Positions 40,237-48,296 of a stretch of DNA of 64,000 nucleotides are shown piece by piece (the stretch's first letter is position 1; every line of letters starts with the position of its first letter). The DNA comes from an uncultured Collinsella sp. GTDB lineage: Bacteria; Actinomycetota; Coriobacteriia; Coriobacteriales; Coriobacteriaceae. Both the position numbers and the translations under genes were made by a program. The stretch spans positions 1 through 64,000 of the forward strand of contig CAKUOD010000008.1 in NCBI GenBank assembly GCA_934668695.1, read 5' to 3'. The notes beneath the pieces were generated by a model that was given only the letters and a program-made list of their open reading frames with translations, was not told the DNA's origin and made no database searches.

Positions 40237-43200
40237 ATGCCCACCACCTCAACCGACCCGCGCGCCGCTGCCGCCGCACTGCTGGTGCCCGGCACTACCT
40301 GCCACGGCTTTGCCGTCGAGCGCTGCGAGACCGTACCCGAGCTCGACTCGGACGCCTACGTGCTTCGCCACACCGTCTCGGGCGCTCGCCTGCTGTACCT
40401 GGCGTGCGACGACGAAAACAAGGCCTTTGCCATTGGCTTTAAGACGCCGCCGGCCGATTCCACCGGCGTGTTCCATATTCTTGAGCACTCGGTGCTGTGC
40501 GGGTCGGCCAAGTTCCCCGTCAAGGAGCCGTTTGTCGACCTGATCAAGAGCTCCATGCAGACGTTTCTCAACGCCATGACCTACCCCGACAAGACCATCT
40601 ACCCCGTCGCCACCACCAACGAGCAGGACCTGTACAACTTGATGGACGTGTACCTGGACGCGGTGTTCAACCCGGCCATCTACACCAAGCCCACCATTTT
40701 TGAGCAGGAGGGCTGGCACTACGAGCTGGACCTGCCAGAGGGCGCCGAGGGCGAGGGCGACGGCAACCCCGCCAGCCTGCGCGAGGGCACGCTGCGCTAT
40801 AACGGCGTGGTGTTCAACGAGATGAAGGGTGCGCTGTCCGACCCCATGAGCGTGCTGGACGACGCCGTCAACGCCGCGCTCTATCCCGACACCGCCTATG
40901 CGCACGAAAGCGGCGGCGACCCGCGCGCGATTCCCGCGCTCACCTACGAGCAGTTCCTGGACACGCACGCGCGCCACTACAACCCCTCCAACTCCTACAT
41001 CACGCTCTACGGCGACCTGGACGTGGACCGCGCACTGGCCTTTTTGGACGAGCGTTATCTGTCGCAGCCGAGTGCCGCGAGCCGCCGCATGGACGCAGCC
41101 GTTGCCGCCGGCGAGGATCCGTCCGCGCTGGCGCCCAACCCGCTGGACGTGCAGGCGCCCGTGACCTGCGAGTATGAGCGCGTCGAGATGGCCACCACGC
41201 CCGAGAATGCCCTGGTGGGCCTGGGTCTGGTGCTTGGTAACGCGCTCGATCGCAAGCGCACGATCGCGGCGGATATCCTGTTCGAGGCGCTGCTGGGGTC
41301 CAACGAGGCGCCGGTTAAAAAGGCTATTCTGGCAGCAGGCCTGGGCGGCAACGTGGTGAGCTACACCGCGGCCGAGTGCCTGCAGCCCTATGAGCTCATC
41401 ATGCTGCAAAATGCCCAGCCCGACGTGGCGCGCGAGCTGCGCCGCGTGTTCCAGGACGCCTGCCGCGACCTGTGCGAGCACGGCGTTCCGCGCGAGCGCC
41501 TGGAGGCCATCATCAGCAGCAACGAGTACGACCTGCGCCAGCGCGACTACGGCATCGCCGACGGCGTGGCCATTGCGTGCGACGCGCTGAGCACGTGGCT
41601 CTACGATGACGACGCCGCGACGCTGGCGCTCAAGTATGGCCCGGTGTACGAGGAGCTGCGTAGCGAGCTGGACGGCACTTACTTTGAGGACCTGCTGCGC
41701 GAGCTGGTGCTGGAAAACGACCACATGGCACTGGTCGAGCTGGTGCCGATGGACGCCGCCGAGGGTTCGGAGGGTGCCGAGGCCACCGAGCTGGCAGCCA
41801 AGCGCGATGCCATGACCGATGCCGAGCTGGCCGACGTGGTCGAGCGCACGGCCGCGCTGCGTGCCGCGCAGGAGGCCGAGGACACGCCCGAGGCCAAGGC
41901 CACGCTGCCGCGCCTGCGCGTGTCCGACATTGGCGAGGCACGCCCCGAGCCGCCGCTCGTCGTGGACACGACCGCGCCCATCCCCTGTCTGCGCCACGAC
42001 ATTCCCACCAACCGCCTGGCCTACGCCATGCAATATTTCAACCTAAGCTGTGTCTCGTTTGAGGACCTACCCTACGTGACGCTGCTCTGCCGCCTGCTTA
42101 AGCAGCTGCCCACGCGCGAGCATTCGGCCGAGGAACTCGACAACTTGCTCGCTGGTAAGCTCGGCTTTTTGAGCTTTACGACCGAAGTCATGACGCAGCC
42201 CGAAGTGGACGGCGTGCGCCCCTACCTGCTGGTGAGCGCCGGCGCCCTGTCCGAGAAGATCGATGCACTGGCGAGTCTGCCGCGCGAGGTATGGTCGAGC
42301 ACGCTGTTGCTCGATGCCGACGCCGACCGCGTGCGCGACGTGCTCACGCAGATTCGCATTGGGCTTGAGCAGGGCTTTATCAACAACGGACACTCGGCGG
42401 CGCTCGGTCGCGCGATGAGTTACAGCTCGCCTTCGGCCGTAGTGCGCGAACAGCTTTCGGGCGTGGACTTCTATCTGTTCCTGCGCGATCTGCTCGAGCA
42501 CTTTGACGAGCGACTGGACGACCTGCGCGCCAAGCTTGCCGCGCTGGCAGACCGCATCTTTGTGGCCGATGGCTGCATGGCGAGCTTTACCGGCAGCGAT
42601 GAGGACTTTGACGCGTACTGGGATGCCGCGGGCGACCTGGGGCTTGGCGCGGGCGATGGTGCCGGCCGCGACGCGCTCGTGGTGCCGGCGCCGCGCGACC
42701 GCCACGAGGCTTTCGTGATCCCCAGCGACATTTGCTTTGCCGCGCGTGCGTGCGATCCGCGTCGCCTGGGCATCGACGTGACGGGCGCCTGGGCCGTGGC
42801 TGCCAACGCGCTCTCCTACGACTACCTGTGGAACGAGATCCGCGTGAAGGGCGGTGCGTACGGCTGCGGATTCCGCGCAGCCGGCGAGCGCCAGACGGCG
42901 TTCTACACCTACCGCGACCCGGCGATCGATCCTTCGATTGAGCGCGTGGAGCGCGCGGGTGCATGGCTCGGCAGCTTTGAGCCCGACGAGGCCGCCTTTG
43001 AGGGCTTTATCGTGAGCTGCGTGAGCGGCATGGACGCGCCGGTGAAGCCGTACGCGCTCACCAAGCGCCGCAACACGACCTACCTGGCCGGGCTCGATCC
43101 GCACGCACGCGAGGAGCGCCGCGCCCAGATGCTCGCCGCCACGTCCGGTGAGCTTCGCTCGCTCGGCGCCGACGTGACGCGCATCGCAGGCGAGTCGCCC

Positions 43201-43275
43201 ACCTGCGTCTTTGGCGGCCGCGACGTCATCGCAAAGAGCAACGCCGGCTTTACCGTCATCGACCTGCTGGCTTAA
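40237..43275 (+). CDS. M16C-family metallopeptidase (presequence protease-like)
   Basis: 1012 residues from the ATG at 40237 (AAAGGAG upstream; the frame opens earlier without homology). Inverted zinc motif HILEHSVLCGSAKFPVKEPF near residues 82-101, with distal Glu in YNGVVFNEMKGALSD. The internal halves form the two-lobed clamshell: the second half carries the R/Y pair region IRVKGGAYGCGFRAAG near 867-882. Whole-length match to the PreP/Cym1 type, which degrades short peptides inside the cell. No signal peptide. Confidence 0.93.
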   Translation: MPTTSTDPRAAAAALLVPGTTCHGFAVERCETVPELDSDAYVLRHTVSGARLLYLACDDENKAFAIGFKTPPADSTGVFHILEHSVLCGSAKFPVKEPFVDLIKSSMQTFLNAMTYPDKTIYPVATTNEQDLYNLMDVYLDAVFNPAIYTKPTIFEQEGWHYELDLPEGAEGEGDGNPASLREGTLRYNGVVFNEMKGALSDPMSVLDDAVNAALYPDTAYAHESGGDPRAIPALTYEQFLDTHARHYNPSNSYITLYGDLDVDRALAFLDERYLSQPSAASRRMDAAVAAGEDPSALAPNPLDVQAPVTCEYERVEMATTPENALVGLGLVLGNALDRKRTIAADILFEALLGSNEAPVKKAILAAGLGGNVVSYTAAECLQPYELIMLQNAQPDVARELRRVFQDACRDLCEHGVPRERLEAIISSNEYDLRQRDYGIADGVAIACDALSTWLYDDDAATLALKYGPVYEELRSELDGTYFEDLLRELVLENDHMALVELVPMDAAEGSEGAEATELAAKRDAMTDAELADVVERTAALRAAQEAEDTPEAKATLPRLRVSDIGEARPEPPLVVDTTAPIPCLRHDIPTNRLAYAMQYFNLSCVSFEDLPYVTLLCRLLKQLPTREHSAEELDNLLAGKLGFLSFTTEVMTQPEVDGVRPYLLVSAGALSEKIDALASLPREVWSSTLLLDADADRVRDVLTQIRIGLEQGFINNGHSAALGRAMSYSSPSAVVREQLSGVDFYLFLRDLLEHFDERLDDLRAKLAALADRIFVADGCMASFTGSDEDFDAYWDAAGDLGLGAGDGAGRDALVVPAPRDRHEAFVIPSDICFAARACDPRRLGIDVTGAWAVAANALSYDYLWNEIRVKGGAYGCGFRAAGERQTAFYTYRDPAIDPSIERVERAGAWLGSFEPDEAAFEGFIVSCVSGMDAPVKPYALTKRRNTTYLAGLDPHAREERRAQMLAATSGELRSLGADVTRIAGESPTCVFGGRDVIAKSNAGFTVIDLLA

Positions 43276-43280
43276 TGCAC

Positions 43281-43324
43281 AAAGGTAGATTTTTGGGACA
43301 TGCCTAAAAATCTACCTTTTTTCT
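43281..43324 (+). terminator. Intrinsic terminator of the M16C gene
   Basis: AAAGGTAGATTTTT pairs with AAAAATCTACCTTT around an 11-base loop, followed by more T. It lies just after the stop. Confidence 0.9.
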
Positions 43325-43353
43325 GCGGTTTGAGCGGGGCGGCGCAGCCCACC

Positions 43354-43430
43354 GCGGCGGTTTGTCTCAATCTGTAACATCTAGGTCCAATTTTGCCGAG
43401 TTACTGTTACAGATTGAGACAAACCGCCGC
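43354..43430. repeat. 77-bp palindrome with perfect 26-bp arms
   Basis: Arms at 43354-43379 and 43405-43430, containing GTTTGTCTCAATCTGTAACA, surround a 25-base loop. It lies in the 310-bp gap between the M16C terminator and hicAB. The same architecture, with other arm sequences, recurs at 19358, 30235 and 53398. Confidence 0.8.
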
Positions 43431-43536
43431 AGACGCCCACTCCACAGCACAGACCACCACAAAGGTGCCTGTCTCCTTCCTCAGTTGTGATTCGAACACT
43501 TGTTCTATACGCACACATGTTCTATAGTAGAAGTGC

Positions 43537-43574
43537 TTGCATCGAACTGAAATTGCAACTAGAATATAGTTGCA
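43537..43574 (+). promoter_or_regulatory. hicAB promoter with overlapping palindromic operator
   Basis: TTGCAT (43537) - 17 bp - TAGAAT (43560). The palindrome TGCAACTA-GAATA-TAGTTGCA (43554-43574) covers the -10 box. Upstream, TGTTCTATA occurs twice (43501, 43519). A HicB-bound operator at this place would shut off the module. Confidence 0.75.
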
Positions 43575-43588
43575 GAATGTGAGGTGGG

Positions 43589-43852
43589 ATGACTCGATCC
43601 GATAAACTCATCGCCCAGCTGCTTAGCTGTCCTTCAACGTATAGATTCGCTGACTTTCTTAAAGTTATGGCTTCATATGGCTTTGAAATGAACAGCAAAG
43701 GCAAGACATCCGGATCGCGCGTTCGCTTCTACAGGCCATCAGATGGCAGGATGTTCGTAATGCACGCGCCTCATCCATCTGACGAATTGACAGCGGGGAC
43801 CATTCGAAACATCGTTCGCTTTCTGCAAGATGTCGGAGGTAGTCATGAGTAA
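43589..43852 (+). CDS. hicA: HicA-family toxin
   Basis: 87 residues. Double-stranded-RNA-binding-like fold of HicA mRNA interferases: FADFLKVMASYGFEM, GKTSGSRVRFYRPSDGRMFVMHAPHPSDELTAGTIRNIVRFL. The longer HicA type uses the HxPHP-like segment near residues 59-63. The gene overlaps the antitoxin by 8 bp and is preceded by a promoter and operator. The region is clearly more AT-rich than its neighbours, consistent with transfer. Confidence 0.85.
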   Translation: MTRSDKLIAQLLSCPSTYRFADFLKVMASYGFEMNSKGKTSGSRVRFYRPSDGRMFVMHAPHPSDELTAGTIRNIVRFLQDVGGSHE

Positions 43853-44174
43853 CGTTTTGGCATACAAGGGTTATTTCGCCCCGGTCGAGTTCGATGCCGA
43901 ACAGCATGTGCTAACAGGTATGGTCGCCGGCATTAGGGACGCAATCGTATTTGAAGGCTCCACGGCTGAAGAAGTGGAGCAATGCTTCCACGACGCCGTC
44001 GACGATTACCTTGAGTTTTGCGCCGAGAAGGGCAAGGAACCCGAGCGGGCTTTTAAGGGCTCGTTCAACGTAAGAACGGGCTCTGAGCTCCACAAGCAAG
44101 CAGCGCTGGCGGCGGCAAAGAAGGGTGAGTCACTCAATAAGTTTGTGACTGAAGCGATCGCTGCGGCGCTGTGA
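43845..44174 (+). CDS. hicB: HicB-family antitoxin
   Basis: 109 residues from the ATG at 43845 (GGAGGTAGTC). Partially degraded RNase H-like half: LAYKGYFAPVEFDAEQHVLTGMVAGIRDAIVFEG, then EEVEQCFHDAVDDYLEFCAE, and a C-terminal ribbon-helix-helix (SFNVRTGSELHKQAALAAAKKGESLNKFV). It neutralises HicA and likely represses its own promoter at 43537-43574. Confidence 0.88.
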   Translation: MSNVLAYKGYFAPVEFDAEQHVLTGMVAGIRDAIVFEGSTAEEVEQCFHDAVDDYLEFCAEKGKEPERAFKGSFNVRTGSELHKQAALAAAKKGESLNKFVTEAIAAAL

Positions 44175-44186
44175 AGCCAACGTCGA

Positions 44187-44227
44187 GTCGAAGCCGCCAC
44201 AAAGGGCGCCTTTGCGGCGGCTTCGAC
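44187..44227 (+). terminator. Hairpin after hicB
   Basis: GTCGAAGCCGCC pairs perfectly with GGCGGCTTCGAC around a loop with a further CAAAGG/CCTTTG pairing. No long T-run. It is the probable end of the hicAB transcript. Confidence 0.6.
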
Positions 44228-44232
44228 GTTTG

Positions 44233-44281
44233 CCCAGATAAAACCTGCCAAAATAAACCTGTCCCTTTTTGGCAGGTTTGT
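44233..44281 (+). repeat. AAACCTGCCAAAA hairpin cassette before fau
   Basis: 13-bp arms AAACCTGCCAAAA (44241) and TTTTGGCAGGTTT (44267) around TAAACCTGTCCCT. It ends 2-3 bases before the fau SD. A copy with one arm change precedes the HAD gene on the other strand (54259-54304); a partial copy sits at the 3' end of the GNAT gene (about 61979-61999). Confidence 0.75.
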
Positions 44282-44295
44282 TAGAGGAGGCCGGG

Positions 44296-44892
44296 ATGGA
44301 TAAAGCTGAGTTGCGGCGGGCGGTGATTGCTCGGCGCGATGCTCTTGATTTGGATGTGCGGGCGGCAAAGTCTGCCGTTATCTGTGCGCGGCTGGTTGAG
44401 CTGTTTGATCGCTTGGGTGCCGCGGCGCCGCACACCGTTGCCGTCTATGCCGCGATGGGTTCCGAGGCAGATCCCGCCGCCTTTGCCGCTGCGGCCGCCG
44501 CGCGCGGCTGGCGCGTAGCCTATCCGTGCATGCTCTCGGCAATTGATGCCGCAGCTTGTGGCCAGCGCATGTGTATGCGGGCAGTTGCCGCCGACGATGC
44601 ATCCGCGGCACCGTTTATCGCCCACCCCACGCGGGCCTTCGCGGCCACGGACATCGACAGCAGCCGCTTCCCTATCGTGCCTGCCGACGCTCTCGACATG
44701 ATCGTCGTGCCGCTCGCAGCCTTCGACCGCGCCGGCGCGCGCCTGGGCTACGGCGGCGGCTGCTATGACCGCTACCTGCCCATGCTCTCGCCCGAATGCC
44801 AAATCATCGGCATCGCCTTTGACGAACAGCGCGTCGACCACATCCCCACCGATGCCCACGACCTGCCGCTGCCCAACATCATCAGCGCCTGA
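44296..44892 (+). CDS. fau: 5-formyltetrahydrofolate cyclo-ligase
   Basis: 198 residues from the ATG at 44296 (GGAGGCCGGG). Converts 5-formyl-THF to 5,10-methenyl-THF with ATP. MDKAELRRAVIARRDAL N-terminus, VAVYAAMGSEAD, and the key PLAAFDRAGARLGYGGGCYDRYL near residues 145-167 (nucleotide/folate binding), then GIAFDEQRVDHIPTDAHD. Length normal. The repeat cassette upstream may control its translation. Confidence 0.93.
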   Translation: MDKAELRRAVIARRDALDLDVRAAKSAVICARLVELFDRLGAAAPHTVAVYAAMGSEADPAAFAAAAAARGWRVAYPCMLSAIDAAACGQRMCMRAVAADDASAAPFIAHPTRAFAATDIDSSRFPIVPADALDMIVVPLAAFDRAGARLGYGGGCYDRYLPMLSPECQIIGIAFDEQRVDHIPTDAHDLPLPNIISA

Positions 44893-44934
44893 TCGCCGCC
44901 ACATCAGCCACGGCTACAGCAGCACCATCGCAGT

Positions 44935-45861
44935 CTAGTGCTCCTCGCCGGCGCGGGCCAGGTCGTAGGGCGTGGTCTGGTAGACGTAGTAGTTGAGCCA
45001 GTTGGTGTAGAACAGCTGAGCCTGGCTGCGCCAGACGTTGCGCGGCTCGGCGGTGGGATCGTCACCCGGGAAGTAATGCGCCGGCACCTCCGGATTGAGC
45101 CCGCGCTTCACGTCGCGCTCGTACTCCAGGCGCAATGTGTCGGTATCGTACTCGGGATGGCCAAAGACAAAGAAACGGCGGCTGTCGGTCGACTTGACGA
45201 TGTATAGGCCTACCTCGTCGGATACGGCCACGACCTCAAGCTGCGGCTCGGCCTCCACGTCCTCGCGGCGCACGTCGGTGTTGCGCGAATGCACGGCATA
45301 GAAGCGGTCGTCGAAGCCACGGACCAGCGGGCTTTGCGGCTTCACCAAATAATGCTCGAACACGCCACTTGCCTTGGCCGGTAGATCGTACTTCTGAATG
45401 CCGTAATGGTGATACAGGCCAGCCTGCGCGCCCCAGCAAATGTGCAGCGTGGAGTGCACGTGCGTGGTGGACCAGTCCATGATCTGGCAGAGCTCGGGCC
45501 AGTAGTCGACCTCCTCGAACGGCATCTGCTCCACCGGCGCGCCCGTGATGATCAGGCCGTCGTAGTGGATGTCGCGGATGTCGTCGAACGTGCGGTAGAA
45601 CGTCTCCAGGTGGCCGGCGCTCACGTGCGTGGCCTCGTGCGTCTTGGTGCGCAGCAGGTCCACCTCCACCTGCAGCGGCGTGTTGGAGAGCTTGCGCATG
45701 ATCTGCGTCTCGGTGGCGATTTTGGTGGGCATGAGGTTGAGGATGAGCACGCGCAGCGGACGGATGTCCTGGTGCAGCGCGCGGTACTCGGTCATGACAA
45801 AGATGTTCTCGCTCTCGAGCTGCGCGGCGGCAGGGAGGGCGTCGGGGATGCGAATGGGCAT
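44935..45861 (-). CDS. metA: Homoserine O-acetyltransferase of the MetA family
   Basis: 308 residues. [13 protein letters not shown]-terminus, [15 protein letters not shown] with active Cys near 142, HSRNTD near 202, [13 protein letters not shown] near 231-243 with catalytic His and Glu. The residue that separates acyl donors lies in [17 protein letters not shown]. Here it is Glu, as in the acetyl-CoA-specific B. cereus enzyme, whereas E. coli succinyltransferase has Gly. So acetylation of homoserine is more likely, feeding methionine synthesis. RBS AAGGAG. Confidence 0.93.
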   Translation of the reverse strand: MPIRIPDALPAAAQLESENIFVMTEYRALHQDIRPLRVLILNLMPTKIATETQIMRKLSNTPLQVEVDLLRTKTHEATHVSAGHLETFYRTFDDIRDIHYDGLIITGAPVEQMPFEEVDYWPELCQIMDWSTTHVHSTLHICWGAQAGLYHHYGIQKYDLPAKASGVFEHYLVKPQSPLVRGFDDRFYAVHSRNTDVRREDVEAEPQLEVVAVSDEVGLYIVKSTDSRRFFVFGHPEYDTDTLRLEYERDVKRGLNPEVPAHYFPGDDPTAEPRNVWRSQAQLFYTNWLNYYVYQTTPYDLARAGEEH

Positions 45862-46072
45862 GGATGCTCCTTACGAGTCAGTTGCAGCTATGGTACAACG
45901 AGCGGCCCCATCCGCGCGAGCACATCGCCCAGCGATGCCGTCAGCGGCCCAAATCACTCCAAAAGTAGAGATTAAAGCATGTCCCAAAATTCTACGGCGC
46001 TTTAGCCTAGCAAAGTGGCAGCAGGACGCTACAATGGTTCGACGCGAAAAACTCGGCCGAAAGGATACATAT

Positions 46073-47050
46073 ATGTACCAGACGCGTAAGATCGGTGTGG
46101 TCGGCCAGGGCCACGTAGGAGCACATGTCGCCAACAGCCTGCTTATGCAGGGCATTGCCGATGAGCTGTACCTGTGCGATATCAACGAGGCCAAGGTGAC
46201 GTCCGAGGTCCAGGACCTGCGCGACTCCCTTTCGTTTGTCCCGTACAACACCAAGATCGTCAACTGCTACGACCACTACGAGGAGCTGGCCTGCTGCGAC
46301 GTCATCGTCAACGCTGCCGGTAAGGTCGCGTTGGCCGCCGGTAACCGCGACGGCGAGCTGTTCTTTACCACCGACGCCGCCCGCACCTTTGCCAAGCGCA
46401 TCGTCGACGCCGGCTTTGACGGCATCTTCGTGAGCATCTCCAACCCCTGCGACGTCGTGTGCACCGAGCTGTGGCACCTGACCGGCTACGATCCCAAGAA
46501 GATCATCGGCTCGGGCTGCGGTCTGGACTCCGCCCGCCTGCGCACCGAGATCTCCAAGAAGGTCGGCGTGAGCCCCAAGTCCATCGACGCCTATATGATC
46601 GGCGAGCACGGCTTTAGCCAGCTGGCTGCCTTTAAGTCTGCAACCATCGCCGGCAAGAGCCTTAACGAGCTTCAGGCCGAGAACCCCGACAAGTATGCCT
46701 TCGACCACATGGAGATCGAGGAGCTCGCGCGCAAGGGCGGCTACGTAACCTACCAGGGCAAGCAGTGCACCGAGTACGCCGTCGCCAACTCCGCCGCGCG
46801 CGTCTGCGCTGCCGTTCTGCACAACGAGCACGCCGTGCTTTCGGCATCTACGCTCATGACCGGCCAGTATGGCGAGGAGGGCATCTTCACCTCCCTGCCG
46901 TGCGTGATCGGTGCCGAGGGCGTCGAGGAGGTCTACACGCTCGACCTTTCCGAGCACGAGCTCGAGGGCTTCCACAAGAGCTGCCAGCACATCCGCGACA
47001 ACATCGCCCAGCTCGACTGGTGGGATGCCGAGGCCTACGACGCAAAGTAG
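46073..47050 (+). CDS. L-lactate / L-2-hydroxyisocaproate dehydrogenase-like
   Basis: 325 residues from the ATG at 46073. NAD-binding GVVGQGHVGAHVA (near 9-21), LYLCDINEAKVTSE, ISNPCDVV, GSGCGLDSARLR (catalytic Asp), and MIGEHGFSQ with catalytic His. The substrate-specificity loop AAGKVALAAGNRDGELFF is unlike the QKPGETR of true lactate dehydrogenase or the RKPGMTR of malate dehydrogenase. It is nearer to L-2-hydroxyisocaproate dehydrogenases. It probably reduces pyruvate or branched 2-oxo acids during fermentation. Confidence 0.8.
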   Translation: MYQTRKIGVVGQGHVGAHVANSLLMQGIADELYLCDINEAKVTSEVQDLRDSLSFVPYNTKIVNCYDHYEELACCDVIVNAAGKVALAAGNRDGELFFTTDAARTFAKRIVDAGFDGIFVSISNPCDVVCTELWHLTGYDPKKIIGSGCGLDSARLRTEISKKVGVSPKSIDAYMIGEHGFSQLAAFKSATIAGKSLNELQAENPDKYAFDHMEIEELARKGGYVTYQGKQCTEYAVANSAARVCAAVLHNEHAVLSASTLMTGQYGEEGIFTSLPCVIGAEGVEEVYTLDLSEHELEGFHKSCQHIRDNIAQLDWWDAEAYDAK

Positions 47051-47093
47051 GCCACTGGCTGCTGCAACCTTGCGAATCTATGCGCGATACCAA

Positions 47094-47134
47094 GCGGGCC
47101 GCGCCGGAAATCCCCGGCGCGGCCCGCTTTTTTT
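47094..47134 (+). terminator. Intrinsic terminator of the dehydrogenase
   Basis: GCGGGCCGCGCCGG and CCGGCGCGGCCCGC form a strong stem, followed by seven T. Confidence 0.95.
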
Positions 47135-47183
47135 GACTCGCGCTGCGCCCTTGCGAATCGAAGGTGAATGGTTTTCCCGCTAC

Positions 47184-48152
47184 TTAGTACTGCTCGATGC
47201 CCATGTAGCGACGAATCTCGGGGCTGTGGTCGAAGACCTTGCCGCGGGCGGCACGCAGCTCGCAGCTCATCGCGTAGAAGAAGATCGGCTCCAGAAACGA
47301 ACGCACGCTGGCGGGCACCTCACCCACGCCGTACTCGAGCGCGTCGAGCACCATGATCGTGTCGGTGTGCGTGTTGAGGAACGCAAGCGCGCGCTCCTCC
47401 ATGGGGCGGCACTCGCCGGCGCCAAGCTGTACAAAGTAGAACACGCCGGGCTCGGTGGCCTCGAAGGGGCCGTGGAAGTACTCACCGGAGTGGATGTAGC
47501 AGCAGTGCTGCCACTGCATCTCCATGAGCGAGCAGATGGCCATGGCATAGGTCTGGCTAAAGTTGGGACCGGAACCCAGGATGTAGAAGAACTCGTGCTG
47601 CTGGCAGAGCTCGGCAAAGCGGGCGCCCAGCTCGGCGTTGACCTTCTCGCGGGCGGCGGGCAGCAGCGCGTCCATCTGCTTGAGGCCCTCGTACATGTCG
47701 GCGAGCGCCTCGTAGCCCTCCTGCTGGTCGAGCAGCTCGGCGGCGATCAGAGCGCCGATGCCCTGCGGCACCTCGGCCTGCGACACGCCCTCGCCCCACG
47801 GGTAGACCCAGGTGGTCCACTTGCCGTTGTCGATCTTGGAGCCCTCGCAGTCGGTGAGGGCAACGACCTTGGCTCCGGCAGCCAGCGCCATCTCGCAACC
47901 GTCGACAACCTCCTGCGTGTTACCGCTGTGGCTGCAGGCGACGACGAGCGACTTCGGCCCTAGGCTCTTGGGGGCCATCAGGCAAAACTCGCGCGCCGTG
48001 TAGACCGTCGAGGTAAACGTGGTAGCCTCGCGCTTGAGCAGTTCGTTAGCCGGCATCAGGTCGATCATCGAACCGCCGCAGGCGATCCAAAAGACATTCT
48101 CGACCTTGCCCTTGCGCTCGATTATTTCCTGAATCAGATCATGTGCGTTCAT
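47184..48152 (-). CDS. SIS-domain deglycase/isomerase (FrlB-like), paralog 1
   Basis: 322 residues. Two SIS sugar-isomerase domains. Domain 1: VENVFWIACGGSMIDL, VVACSHSGNTQEVVDG (phosphosugar loop S-x-S-G-x-T-x-E). Domain 2: FYILGSGPNFSQTYAMA and IHSGEYFHGPFEATEP, with the FHGPFE motif of FrlB and AgaS-like enzymes; the C-terminus is RRYMGIEQY. FrlB cleaves fructoselysine-6-P to glucose-6-P and lysine. Strong RBS GGGAGGAAC. It follows its own GntR gene with two operator-like repeats between them; no transporter is adjacent. Confidence 0.8.
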   Translation of the reverse strand: MNAHDLIQEIIERKGKVENVFWIACGGSMIDLMPANELLKREATTFTSTVYTAREFCLMAPKSLGPKSLVVACSHSGNTQEVVDGCEMALAAGAKVVALTDCEGSKIDNGKWTTWVYPWGEGVSQAEVPQGIGALIAAELLDQQEGYEALADMYEGLKQMDALLPAAREKVNAELGARFAELCQQHEFFYILGSGPNFSQTYAMAICSLMEMQWQHCCYIHSGEYFHGPFEATEPGVFYFVQLGAGECRPMEERALAFLNTHTDTIMVLDALEYGVGEVPASVRSFLEPIFFYAMSCELRAARGKVFDHSPEIRRYMGIEQY

Positions 48153-48208
48153 GCTGATGTTCCTCCCTGTGTGACGGCCTTGAGCGACGGCGGCTCGTAC
48201 CTGCGGTC

Positions 48209-48287
48209 GTTCTATATTGTCCTATTTATACCACGCGAGCCATCGCAGGTGAAGCCATTTCGGCAAATTTGTTCTATGTTGTTCTAT
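48209..48287 (-). promoter_or_regulatory. Two operator-like repeats upstream of SIS paralog 1
   Basis: GTTCTATATTGTCCTAT at 48209-48225 and GTTCTATGTTGTTCTAT at 48271-48287 agree at 14 of 17 positions and are 62 bp apart, a distance suited to looping. They lie between the GntR stop and the SIS start, so the SIS gene has its own regulated promoter. Confidence 0.6.
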
Positions 48288-48296
48288 CTGTGGACA

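Noticed and set aside
47184..48152. GlmS (glucosamine-6-P synthase)
   Set aside because: No N-terminal glutaminase domain, and the FHGPFE motif and length fit FrlB/AgaS-type SIS proteins.
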